Shown in pieces: positions 49,801 through 57,391 of a stretch of DNA of 64,000 nt. The translations under genes were made by a program, and so were the position numbers. The stretch covers positions 4,086,001 to 4,150,000 of the forward strand of contig CP020563.1 of assembly GCA_002082585.1 (NCBI GenBank), read 5' to 3'. The DNA is from Kitasatospora albolonga. Lineage in GTDB: Bacteria > Actinomycetota > Actinomycetes > Streptomycetales > Streptomycetaceae. The notes under the pieces are model-generated. The model was not told where the DNA came from. It ran no database searches and was given only the letters and a program-made list of their open reading frames with translations. Position 1 is the first letter of the stretch. The number at the start of each line of letters is the position of its first letter.

Positions 49801-51605
49801 TCCCGCAGCTCCTCCGCCAACCGGGCTACAAGCAGGGGAAGTTCATCATCGAGTCGCTCCAGCGTCACGTCCGTATGCCGCCCGGAAGCAGGCGCGGGCA
49901 GGGCCGTCAGAACGTCGTGGCCGGGGGCGACGGCGGTGATCAACGGATAGGCGTCGTCGGGCAGATGAAGGGCTTCGGCGAGCTCGGGGGTCTCCTCCCC
50001 CGCATACGCGGCGGCCAGCTCGCGCCTGCGTTGGGCGGGCAGGGTCGCGGAGAGCATCACCACGGGCACCCGGTAGGCGGCCAGCCATTCCAGTACGCGG
50101 TCGAGATAGGTGTTCATGTACGCGTCGTAGGCGTGCACTTCGTCGATGATGACGACCTTGCCCGCGACGGCGAGGTGGCGCAGCGCCAGGTGCCGGCTCT
50201 TGAGCCCGGCGAAGAGGACCTGGTCGATGGTGCCGACGGCGAACGAGGCGAGCAGCCCCTTCTTTCGGCCACGCAGCCACTGGTGGGCGTGGAGGGAGGC
50301 GGGGGCGGCCCGGGCAGCGGCCCCGGCCGGGGAGACGGTCTCGTCCGGCCCGTCGAGATCGACGGCGGCGATGGTCCGCCGGTCGGCCTTGGTCATCCCG
50401 GCCCACACCTCGTTGAGGGCGGCCTTGGCGTGGGCGAGGACCACGGACCGGGGCCCGTCCGCGGGCAGCCGCTGCAACCAGCCGATGAGCCGGGGGAACA
50501 TGGCGTCCCCGGTCGCCCGGGTGGGCAGCGCCACGAGACACCCCCCGGCACCGGACCGGGCGGCCAGGACCTCGGCCGCCGCGAAGGCCGCCTCGGTCTT
50601 GCCCTCGCCCATGGGCGCCTCGATGATCAGAAGCCCGGGGGCGGCCGACTCCCGGGCCACCCGTACGGCTTCTTCCTGTACGGCCCTGATCCCGGCACCT
50701 TCAGGGAGGTCGAACCGCTCCCGGAACAACTCGGCCGCGCTGCAACCGGGTTGCTCGGCCCGCCAGGGCCCGGGCAGATCCAGCCCGCTCCAGGCAGCGG
50801 CAAGGCGACGCCGCTCCCCTTCTTCACCCCCCGGCGCCCAGGAGGCGGGATCGTACGGAAACAACTCGGACGAGCTGGCGATCCAGTCGGAGACGATGAC
50901 GATCGCGGTGAGCACGACCTGCACGGGCTGCGGCAACCGGACGCCCTGCCACGCGGCGAGCCGCCCCTCCACACCGGCCCGCACGGCACAGGCGTCCATC
51001 AGCTCGAACTGGACGCTCTTCCAGACCTCTTCGCTCTCACCCCTGGTACGCAACAGCCGGGGCCGAAGCCCGAGATCGTGGATCTGCTGATGCCCCGGCG
51101 GCGTCCCGTGATGCCCACCCGCCACCACGGCGAACTGCCCCGAGGCCCGCTCACTCCACCCGAACCGCTCACCCAGCCACTCCTGGATGAGCAGCTGCCC
51201 GGCCAGCCCGTGCGGAGCCATCCTGCGGTCCAGCCCGAACTGCTTCTGATACGGCATGTCGAGCCCGACCGCCCGCATCCGGTCCGCGAGCCCGTCCACC
51301 TGACAGGCGAAGGCGGGGGTGGCCTTCCCGATGTCGTGCACGCAGGCGAGATAGACAGCCACCTGCCGCGCGTCGTCGACCCCTTCAGGGAAAGCATCCG
51401 CGACCAGCGCTTTGACGTTCCCGGGCACCCATTCATCCCAGAGCCTGCCCGCGACGGCAGCGCTGTCGGCCATGTGCCGCCAGAGGGGGAGCCACTGCTC
51501 GGTCGGCCGATCGTGCTTGCCCCAGGGGGTTCGGGCGGTGGGGGAGAGGTGGCGGAACGCGGTGAGGAGTTCCGTGTCGATCGCGGGCATGAGGGCATTT
51601 GACAT
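46890..51605 (-). CDS. cas3: Cas3-Cse1 fusion: HD nuclease/helicase joined to Cascade large subunit
   Basis: 1571 residues. Cas3: HD motif in YLACVHDIGK (H90-D91), GGHHG, Walker A EAPMGEGKTEAA (about 330-340), DEVH in VVIIDEVHAYD (488-491), SATLP, and the motif VI segment QRMGRLHRHPRTRP. From about residue 1010 the Cse1 (CasA) part begins FDLVSRPWLPVQYGDGST and runs to the end, with FDLLHPARPFLQVAG and LYTWQSRRLLLH. The two are joined by a linker at about 985-1010 (GARSAGRAKGLEAVASTVPS). The fusion ties target recognition to DNA degradation; such fusions are known in streptomycetes. The start is uncertain: ATG 51605 has AGGG nine bases upstream; GTG 51629 and ATG 51590 are alternatives. Confidence 0.95.
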   Translation of the reverse strand: MSNALMPAIDTELLTAFRHLSPTARTPWGKHDRPTEQWLPLWRHMADSAAVAGRLWDEWVPGNVKALVADAFPEGVDDARQVAVYLACVHDIGKATPAFACQVDGLADRMRAVGLDMPYQKQFGLDRRMAPHGLAGQLLIQEWLGERFGWSERASGQFAVVAGGHHGTPPGHQQIHDLGLRPRLLRTRGESEEVWKSVQFELMDACAVRAGVEGRLAAWQGVRLPQPVQVVLTAIVIVSDWIASSSELFPYDPASWAPGGEEGERRRLAAAWSGLDLPGPWRAEQPGCSAAELFRERFDLPEGAGIRAVQEEAVRVARESAAPGLLIIEAPMGEGKTEAAFAAAEVLAARSGAGGCLVALPTRATGDAMFPRLIGWLQRLPADGPRSVVLAHAKAALNEVWAGMTKADRRTIAAVDLDGPDETVSPAGAAARAAPASLHAHQWLRGRKKGLLASFAVGTIDQVLFAGLKSRHLALRHLAVAGKVVIIDEVHAYDAYMNTYLDRVLEWLAAYRVPVVMLSATLPAQRRRELAAAYAGEETPELAEALHLPDDAYPLITAVAPGHDVLTALPAPASGRHTDVTLERLDDELPLLVARLAEELRDGGCALVVRNTVDRVLEAAEHLRAHFGTDAVTVAHSRFIAADRARKDTELRERFGPGGGDGSAEPGGSPDRPYSRPAGPHIVVASQVVEQSLDIDFDLLVTDLAPVDLVLQRMGRLHRHPRTRPPRLARARCLITGVADWGAEPPEPVKGSVAVYQGPHTLLRALAVLGPHLDGVPLVLPDHISPLVQAAYDDRAAGPEHWAPALADARRQYLIRLAKKREEADVFRLGPVRRAGRPLFGWLDGNAGDADDSRSGRAQVRDSDESLEVLVVQRRADGRLTTVEWLDGGRGGLDLPEHAPPPHRTAEIVAACALTLPRALTHPGVIDRTIAELERFVVPAWQVKECPWLAGELLLVLDEDCQTHLSGWEVHYSADDGLRVGPVGARSAGRAKGLEAVASTVPSFDLVSRPWLPVQYGDGSTGELSLRDVFAGAGGVRRLVGDLPTQELALLRLLLAILYDALDEADGRSAGAPAKLEDWEALWEAPDSLGVVGDYLDRHRERFDLLHPARPFLQVAGLHTQKHEVASLNRIVADVPNGEAFFSMRRPGVDRLGLAEAARWLVHTHAYDSSGIKSGMEGDDRVKGGKVYPQGVGWVGGLGGVFAEGENLRETLLLNLIPTDEEGILKSEPKVDLPVWRREPPPGPGVFEGDPSVARPAGPRDLYTWQSRRLLLHTEGTDVTGVVLGYGDPLAPANKHKAEPMTGWRRSTVQEKKLGRPQIYLPRQHDPARAAWRGLASLLYAQRQDGDTSGRGTDRSLPPGVVRWLALLRGEGVLPKGSLIRTRLVGAVYGTQQSVVDEVVDDAISLPVVLLHEDRPPYGAVAVDAVSDAERAVAALGQLAGNLARAAGSAPEGPTATARDLGFGALDGPYRQWLVGLRHEPDPDAARVEWQDIARHLVLDLGRQLLDAAGRSAAEGRVVELPGTGKRWVDSSRADLWFRTRINKVLPRPPSTVSAPADGDTGNEAPPEGTA

Positions 51606-51646
51606 GGGGAAATGCCCTAGAGGGGCCACTTGTTCAAAAGTGATTC

Positions 51647-51672
51647 GAACTCGACGGAAATTGATCGAGTTC
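51647..51672. promoter_or_regulatory. inverted repeat between array 2 and cas3
   Basis: GAACTCGA (51647-51654) pairs with TCGAGTTC (51665-51672) around ten bases. It fills the short gap where a cas promoter or operator should lie. Confidence 0.45.
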
Positions 51673-51688
51673 CGGTTTCGGGCGGCCG

Positions 51689-52694
51689 GGGTTTATCCCC
51701 GCGTGCGCGGGGACGACGAACTCGGCGGGTGGCTCGCGCGGCCCTCGGAGGGAACACCCCCGCGTGCGCGGGGACGACCACAGTTCATCCGTGGCGCCGA
51801 ACTCAAGGACGGGGAACACCCCCGCGTGCGCGGGGACGACCCGGCCTGGTGCATCAGGTCGTAGATGCGGTTGGGAACACCCCCGCGTGCGCGGGGACGA
51901 CTCCCGGCGCCGGTCGCTCTCGTCGGCGGTCCAGGGAACACCCCCGCGTGCGCGGGGACGACACCCCCGGCGCGGTGCGCAACCGGCGCTACCGGGGAAC
52001 ACCCCCGCGTGCGCGGGGACGACACTTCCGCTCGGTCCTTCGGCGGGCGGCTGGCGGGAACACCCCCGCGTGCGCGGGGACGACCGACCGGAGAAGCCTG
52101 CCGACATGAACCAGGAGGGAACACCCCCGCGTGCGCGGGGACGACAGCGTGAGCTTGAGCGACGGATGACGACGATCGGGAACACCCCCGCGTGCGCGGG
52201 GACGACCTGATCGGGTACCGGGCCAGCGCTGCACAGGGGGGAACACCCCCGCGTGCGCGGGGACGACCCTCGTGCTGCGGGGCCGACTCGTCGGAGCAAG
52301 GGAACACCCCCGCGTGCGCGGGGACGACCGGCTGAGTAGCCCGAAGTACGGGCCCAGCGGGGGAACACCCCCGCGTGCGCGGGGACGACCTCGGGCAGCA
52401 AAATGCTGCTCGCGCTGGCGTCGGAACACCCCCGCGTGCGCGGGGACGACTCCGGAAGGTGGGGGGGTGATGCCGCATGGCTGGGAACACCCCCGCGTGC
52501 GCGGGGACGACGCCGCCCAGACCGCGTGCCACCGCGGCCACCCGGGAACACCCCCGCGTGCGCGGGGACGACAGCTCCAGGTGCAGCTTCCGGAGACGGG
52601 CCAGGGGAACACCCCCGCGTGCGCGGGGACGACCCGGGCGTCGGCCACGCTGGCGATGAGGGCGCGGGAACACCCCCGCGTGCGCGGGGACGAC
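51689..52694 (-). CRISPR. CRISPR array 2 (type I-E; 17 repeats, 16 spacers)
   Basis: 29-nt repeats recur every 61-62 bases from 51689 to 52694. The transcribed (minus) unit starts GTCGTCCCCGCGCACGCGGG and ends GGTGTTCCC, so its crRNA handle (GTGTTCCC) differs from arrays 1 and 3. All units are near-identical except the one at 52422 (one change) and the leader-distal one at 51689, which ends ATAAACCC like the E. coli I-E repeat. Spacers are 32-33 nt. A conserved leader adjoins at 52695; cas3 lies 83 bases beyond the other end. Confidence 0.98.
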
Positions 52695-52763
52695 AGTTCG
52701 TGACCTGCGGTTTTATGCGGCCAGGGGCTCGTTTTTACTCACTTCTTGAGAAACGGACATATC
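52695..52763 (-). promoter_or_regulatory. leader of CRISPR array 2
   Basis: AGTTCGTGACCTGCGG...GTTTTTACTCACTTCTTGAG...GACATA is nearly the same as the array 3 leader. It is read leftward and places the newest spacers at high coordinates. Confidence 0.9.
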
Positions 52764-53025
52764 TCCCCCATCGAACGGTCAGGCCGAGCCGGAAGCTGCA
52801 TCTCCCCTCCGGCCTCTGCGGCGGGTGTGTCCCCCCTCGCGGGCCAGAGGCTCACTCTCTCCGCAGATTAGTCACTGCGCAGCAGAGACCGGGAGCGTTC
52901 GCGGGCTTTCCGTCGCTTCTCACGATCCCGGCACCCCGGGTCTCTGCCAGGGTTGCGCGAGAGGCGCCGTCAGGTCCCAGGGCAAAGCACTTGGGCGATC
53001 CCCTGCGATCCCATGCTGCTAGTCC
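52764..53025. other. gene-free stretch after array 2 leader
   Basis: No gene or CRISPR-like repeat is seen. The region separates the leader from the stop of the next minus-strand gene. Confidence 0.5.
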
Positions 53026-54105
53026 TCAGACAGGTTTGAGGAGGTCGCGGAGGTTGGCCATGCGCGCCTTGATGTCGGCGACTTCGGGGACTTCGGCGGG
53101 TTGGGCCGGGGCTTCGGCGGTGTGGGTGGTGCGGCAGGGTCGGCAGAGACCGTCGGGGAGGTGTTCGGGGCGGCCGGGGCGGCCGCAGTCGGTGCATTCC
53201 ATGAGGATGCGGCGGGCGGTCGGGGCCGGGGCGTCGGGTGAGGTGTTCTCGGCCGGCAGGCGGGGCGGCATTTTGTCGGTGAGGCGGCGGCGGATGAGGC
53301 CGACGGGGGAGTCGACCTTGGCGGGGAGTCCTGCCGTGAGGGCGCTGGTGAGGTAGTCAGCGCTCACGCCTCGGGCAAGCCATTCGGCGGCCTGGGCCTC
53401 CAGGGCGGCGCAGTCGTCGGCGGAGAGCGCGAGGCGGTGGTCGGCGCGGCCCAGGCGGGCCAGGGCGAGGTAGGCGGGAGAAGGACCCGCTTCGGGGGCC
53501 TGCGGTGCTGCCGGAGCCCAGTTCGGGGCGGGAGGTGCGGGTTCGGCGTCCGAGGGCTGAACCGGGGTGCGTTGCTGCGGTACGGCGGTGGCTTCGGGGC
53601 CCTGGACCAGCCCGGGGTCCTCCGGCGCGGGCGGGGGCTCCTCATCCGGGACCCAGGGCGGCGGAGTGGTCGCTTCCGGCGCGGGGGCCGCCGCCTTCGT
53701 GGCGGTCTCGGTGGCCAGGTAGGTGTTCCACCACTCGTTGTCGCGTGCGGTGCGGGACCAGAAGGTGCGGGAGACCCACCTCGTCTCGTCGCCCGCGCCG
53801 ACCGGGCACCGTACGCGCCGCAGATGGCCCGCCACCGACAGGGCCGTCAGCGCCGTGGAGATGGCCTGCTGGCCGTAGAGCGGGAGTTGCTTGGCGAGCT
53901 GCTTCACGCTCATCGCCGCGCCGTCGGGGAGGTGGTCGACGAACCCGGCGACGTACCGCTCGCGCACCGGGAGGAGTGCGAAGTCCTGCGAGGTACGGGG
54001 GCGTTGGCCGGGCGCGGAGCGTTTTCCGTAGCCGGGGTTGGCCATCGGGTACGTCGGGGAAAGTGCGGGGGCGTGCAGGGCGGAGCTAGGCTGCTGTGTA
54101 GCCAC
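53026..54105 (-). CDS. winged-helix / zinc-ribbon protein between CRISPR arrays
   Basis: About 359 residues from the GTG at 54105; ATG 54045 (MANPGYGKRS) is an alternative, and neither has a strong ribosome site. A winged helix lies near the N-terminus (AMSVKQLAKQLPLYGQQAIS, then LTALSVAGHLRRVRC). A Pro/Ala-rich linker of about 80 residues follows, then a helical region (RLALSADDCAALEAQAAEWL). The C-terminal zinc ribbon ECTDCGRPGRPEHLPDGLCR has the pattern C-x2-C...C-x2-C. This looks DNA-binding, but I cannot assign a target. It lies between arrays 2 and 3 on the same strand as the cas genes. Confidence 0.82.
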   Translation of the reverse strand: MATQQPSSALHAPALSPTYPMANPGYGKRSAPGQRPRTSQDFALLPVRERYVAGFVDHLPDGAAMSVKQLAKQLPLYGQQAISTALTALSVAGHLRRVRCPVGAGDETRWVSRTFWSRTARDNEWWNTYLATETATKAAAPAPEATTPPPWVPDEEPPPAPEDPGLVQGPEATAVPQQRTPVQPSDAEPAPPAPNWAPAAPQAPEAGPSPAYLALARLGRADHRLALSADDCAALEAQAAEWLARGVSADYLTSALTAGLPAKVDSPVGLIRRRLTDKMPPRLPAENTSPDAPAPTARRILMECTDCGRPGRPEHLPDGLCRPCRTTHTAEAPAQPAEVPEVADIKARMANLRDLLKPV

Positions 54106-54654
54106 GGGATCGGCTTTCTGGGTTGCGATCTTGCGGTCAGACCCCGGCTCGGTGTGCCAACACCTACCGGGGTCGCTTAGTTCTCGAACCGTAAGCACTC
54201 GTGACGCTCCGCCGCAAGCTGTCACGATTAGTCATACTTGCTCGCCGTGCCAGGTACGGGAGGGAGGGGAGGTTTTCCCAACCCCCTTCTTCTACCTGCC
54301 GGTTACAGAAGGCGCTCGGACCTCGAAGCTCGTGTCCCGAAGCTCGTATCCCGAGACCCGAGCTTCGGGCCGGGACCCCATCTCCGTACCCCTGCAAGAG
54401 TGAATCGACCGCCCCGAAACTCGGGGTTCGGAGCTTGAGCCCCGAGCCTCGGGCTGCCCCAGGGGTTGGTGCGTGCTGCGGGATCGGCGAGCTGTCCACC
54501 ACCTCATGCTGGTTGCGGAGTCCACCACTTCCGCGCCCGTCGGTTGCGCACAATCGCCTGGTCCTGCCGATGATCTGCAATCTCCCGCAATTCGTCGGTG
54601 ACGTCACGCCATCCGTCGCATCCTGGTCTTCACCGAGCGCATATGGAGGGGATC
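54106..54654. other. divergent intergenic region rich in related dyads
   Basis: About 550 bases without a gene. It holds the inverted repeat CCCGAAGCTCG/CGAGCTTCGGG (54336-54346 with 54359-54369), a smaller hairpin CCCCGA-AAC-TCGGGG (54412-54426) and several further variants of GAAGCTCG and CTCGGG. Promoters for the divergent HTH and DUF6879 genes must lie here. Confidence 0.6.
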
Positions 54655-55398
54655 ATGACGCTTCTCAGGTTCATCGGCACCACCAGCGACGAGGGCGACT
54701 GCCCAACGCTCTACGAAGTCGAGGGCACCACCGACATCCTGGTTCAGGGCGACCGAGTCGTTGACCCTGAGCAGCTTGCCCAGCTCCGTGACGTCAAGGA
54801 CAGCGAGACGTTCGTGCTCGTCCCGCGTGAGCTCCTCATTCGCTTCAGCCCGCGTACCACTGTGCAGCCGATGGTTCCGTTCTCCGAAGTCGCCCCGCTG
54901 TTCCGCGACTTCGCGCACACTGCCTTCCGGTTGGAGACCCGGCGCGGATACGCCTCTGACCGTAACAGCCCGAAGTGGCGCCGGTGGAAGCAAGGCGCGG
55001 AGATCTCCACCGAGCCGGGCAACGCGTGGCGAGAGAACGTCCGGGTGCAGACCGCGCTGGGGAAACGGTTCGAACGAGTCCGGATCGTTGACCAGCCTCT
55101 CACCGAGGGGCAGCAGTTCCTCCTCGCCAGTGGGCACAGCAACGTGTCGGCGGGAGAGGACATCCGTAATCTGTACCGGGCCGAGGCCACCCGTATCGGC
55201 CTGCCGGATCACGACTTCTGGCTGTTCGACTCCCGGCTCGTCGTACGGTTCGTCTTCGACGAGGACGACACGACTCTCGGCGTCATCCTCAACGAGGACC
55301 CGTCGGAGGTCGCCGCTGCCTGCCAGGCACGGGACGCGGCCTGGCACTACGCCACCCGTACTGCGGAATTCGCCAGGACGGTACCTTCAGCGGGGTGA
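54655..55398 (+). CDS. DUF6879-family protein
   Basis: 247 residues. An N-terminal beta-rich domain (TLYEVEGTTDILVQGDRVVD) is followed by the DUF6879 region (about 75-235: FRDFAHTAFRLETRRGYASD, RVRIVDQPLTEGQQFLLASG and DHDFWLFDSRLVVRFVFDED). Function unknown; such genes commonly accompany XRE-DUF5753/DUF397 genes, which here lie beyond array 3. ATG 54655 has GGAGGGG four bases upstream. Its stop is only six bases from the first repeat of array 3. It is the only plus-strand gene in the CRISPR region. Confidence 0.88.
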   Translation: MTLLRFIGTTSDEGDCPTLYEVEGTTDILVQGDRVVDPEQLAQLRDVKDSETFVLVPRELLIRFSPRTTVQPMVPFSEVAPLFRDFAHTAFRLETRRGYASDRNSPKWRRWKQGAEISTEPGNAWRENVRVQTALGKRFERVRIVDQPLTEGQQFLLASGHSNVSAGEDIRNLYRAEATRIGLPDHDFWLFDSRLVVRFVFDEDDTTLGVILNEDPSEVAAACQARDAAWHYATRTAEFARTVPSAG

Positions 55399-55404
55399 CT
55401 GCCG

Positions 55405-55983
55405 GGGACCACCCCCGCGTGCGCGGGGACCACGACCGGGTGCTCTCCGTGGCAGAGACGCGGGAGGGACCACCCCCGCACGCGCGGGGACCACCTCCCG
55501 GCCGGTCATGCCCTCGGGCGCCCGGCCAGGACCACCCCCGCACGCGCGGGGACCACGTCGGAGACGGCTCCAACCAGAACGCCCAGGTGGGACCACCCCC
55601 GCGTGCGCGGGGACCACCATCGGTGATCGATGACGCATCCTGTCCGCAAGGGACCACCCCCGCGTGCGCGGGGACCACACGACGTGTACACCCGCGTCCA
55701 CAATGCCTGGGGGGCCACCCCCGCGTGCGCGGGGACCACCGGCCAGCCCAAGAGGGCGCGCTTCAGGGAACGGGGCCACCCCCGCGTGCGCGGGGACCAC
55801 ACCGTGTCCCCGGCGTCCGCCTGGATCTGGGCGGGGCCACCCCCGCGTGCGCGGGGACCACGCCATCGCCGAACTGGAGGAGGAGTCGGCCCGGGGGCCA
55901 CCCCCGCGTGCGCGGGGACCACACATCTTGAAGGGAGTCCCCGATGATGACCGTGGGGCCACCCCCGCGTGCGCGGGGACCAC
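55405..55983 (-). CRISPR. CRISPR array 3 (type I-E; 10 repeats, 9 spacers)
   Basis: Repeats start at 55405, 55466, 55528, 55589, 55650, 55711, 55772, 55833, 55894 and 55955. On the minus strand the five leader-proximal units end GGTGGCCCC and the five distal ones GGTGGTCC(C/T). Units at 55466 and 55528 carry the array 1 hairpin loop, the others the array 2-type loop. Array 3 is thus a mosaic of repeat variants. Spacers are 32-33 nt. No cas genes are adjacent; it presumably uses the nearby cas operon. Confidence 0.97.
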
Positions 55984-56051
55984 AGTTCGTGACCTGCGGG
56001 TTTATACGGCTGAGGGGCTGTTTTTACTGACTTCTTGAGAAACAGACATAA
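55984..56051 (-). promoter_or_regulatory. leader of CRISPR array 3
   Basis: AGTTCGTGACCTGCGGG...GTTTTTACTGACTTCTTGAG...AGACATA is almost the same as the array 2 leader, read leftward. Confidence 0.9.
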
Positions 56052-56101
56052 GTGCCCTTGCTTCGCAGGTCGTCTTCATCGCTCCGCACGTCAGCGCAGA
56101 G

Positions 56102-56308
56102 CTACAGAAGCCCAGCCGCGACCGCCCCGACCATGGCCGCGAGCGCACCCCGGCCGACGACCAGAGCCGGCCCGTTCGGCGCCTTGCTGTCCCGGACGGC
56201 GATGTGGTCGGAGTCGACGATGCCGCACTCCAGGCAGTCGGACTGGGCGTGGGAAGCGGAGGACTTCCACCAGGCGACGGGGAGGCTTGAAGAGTCGGGG
56301 ATGATCAT
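56102..56308 (-). CDS. DUF397 domain protein
   Basis: 68 residues. The DUF397 pattern is AWWKSSASHAQSDCLECGIV followed by HIAVRDSKAPNGPALVVGRG. These small proteins are encoded with XRE-DUF5753 regulators and ATPase-like proteins in streptomycetes and have been proposed to act as partners of the regulator. The ATG start overlaps the stop of the XRE gene (ATGA). The C-terminus is more hydrophobic than usual (LAAMVGAVAAGLL). Confidence 0.92.
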   Translation of the reverse strand: MIIPDSSSLPVAWWKSSASHAQSDCLECGIVDSDHIAVRDSKAPNGPALVVGRGALAAMVGAVAAGLL

Positions 56309-57162
56309 TTCTGGTCCCTTGCTTGTTGGATCAGGTCGAGTGACTTCTCAACGGAGAGCGCTGCGGCCGTAAGTGACTCGTGAGCGTCCGCATAGGTGCT
56401 GACCTGGTCGTGGTCCTCCACGTACAGGGCGCTGGTCAGCTGCTCCAGGTGTACGACGCTCAGTTCCGTGAGGTTGCCGAACCCGAGGATCGCGAAGCTG
56501 CCGGTCTGACCGACCGTAAGGGGAGCGCCGACGGGTAGCACCTGGATATTGATGTTGGGCAGCGTCGCGAGGTGCACCAGGCGGGAGAGCTGGTCGTGCA
56601 TCACGGCCGGGTCCGGCAGTTGGGTGCGGAGTGCCGCCTCCCCGATGATCGCGCGCAGACGCAACGGCTCTGACCGGGACAGTACGGACTGCCGTGCCAG
56701 CCGCACATCGACCAGCGCTTGTACCCGGTCGCTTATGGCCTCGGACATGGCTGTCGACGTGATGGCCGCGTGCGCGTACTGCGGCGTCTGCAGCAGCCCG
56801 GGGATCGACGCGATCTGCCACGTCCGGATGGTGGTCGCCTCTGCCTCAAGGCTGATCAAGTCCTGGTAGACCGGGGAGAGAACGCTTCGGTAGGACTGCC
56901 ACCACCCGCGCTGTCCGCCCTCCCGGGTGAGACGGATGATGTCGCGGCGCAGCTCGGCGTCGGTGACGCCGTAGAGATCCAGAAGGAGTTCGACGTCCGA
57001 AGCCGAGGCGGCGTTGCGGGCTGTCTCGATGCGCGACAGCTTCGCCGGGGAGATCTTTCCGCGTGTGCCGTCGGCAGCGTCTTCCTGGGTGAGGCTCAAC
57101 CGCTCCCGCATGGCTCGCAGGGTGCGGCCGAGTTGCCGTCTCCGAACCGTGGGTGCCGACAC
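56305..57162 (-). CDS. XRE-family regulator with DUF5753 domain
   Basis: 285 residues. The N-terminal HTH is LGRTLRAMRERLSLTQEDAA with ISPAKLSRIETARNAASASD. The DUF5753 domain (about 105-275) has IPGLLQTPQYAHAAI and NINIQVLPVGA. GTG 57162 is chosen for the GGGAGGGG just upstream; an in-frame start further out adds only unstructured residues. It is coupled to DUF397 and divergent from an ATPase-domain gene, a common developmental-regulator module of Streptomyces. Confidence 0.92.
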   Translation of the reverse strand: MSAPTVRRRQLGRTLRAMRERLSLTQEDAADGTRGKISPAKLSRIETARNAASASDVELLLDLYGVTDAELRRDIIRLTREGGQRGWWQSYRSVLSPVYQDLISLEAEATTIRTWQIASIPGLLQTPQYAHAAITSTAMSEAISDRVQALVDVRLARQSVLSRSEPLRLRAIIGEAALRTQLPDPAVMHDQLSRLVHLATLPNINIQVLPVGAPLTVGQTGSFAILGFGNLTELSVVHLEQLTSALYVEDHDQVSTYADAHESLTAAALSVEKSLDLIQQARDQK

Positions 57163-57391
57163 GTACCCCTCCCGTTGCTGTTGGTGACGGTCAGTCTGCC
57201 GCCAGCGCCGCTTGGCTGTCACCTTTGGTCTCCCTAGTTGCAGCAGCTCCCGCGCAAGAGTGCAGATTTGCACATTACTTAGAATGGCTTGCACTTAAGT
57301 CTGGATGTCGGCACTCTGAAGTGACGATCTGCAGTCAGGTCGACACGGCTGTGATGGCGTGTGTCGGCCAGCCCTACCGTGAGGGGGCCGC

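Noticed and set aside
51630..52703. Long open frames on both strands repeating 'PRARG..NTPACAGTT' and 'VVPAHAGVFP'
   Set aside because: They are translations of the 61-bp CRISPR period in array 2, not genes; the same holds for frames over arrays 1 and 3.
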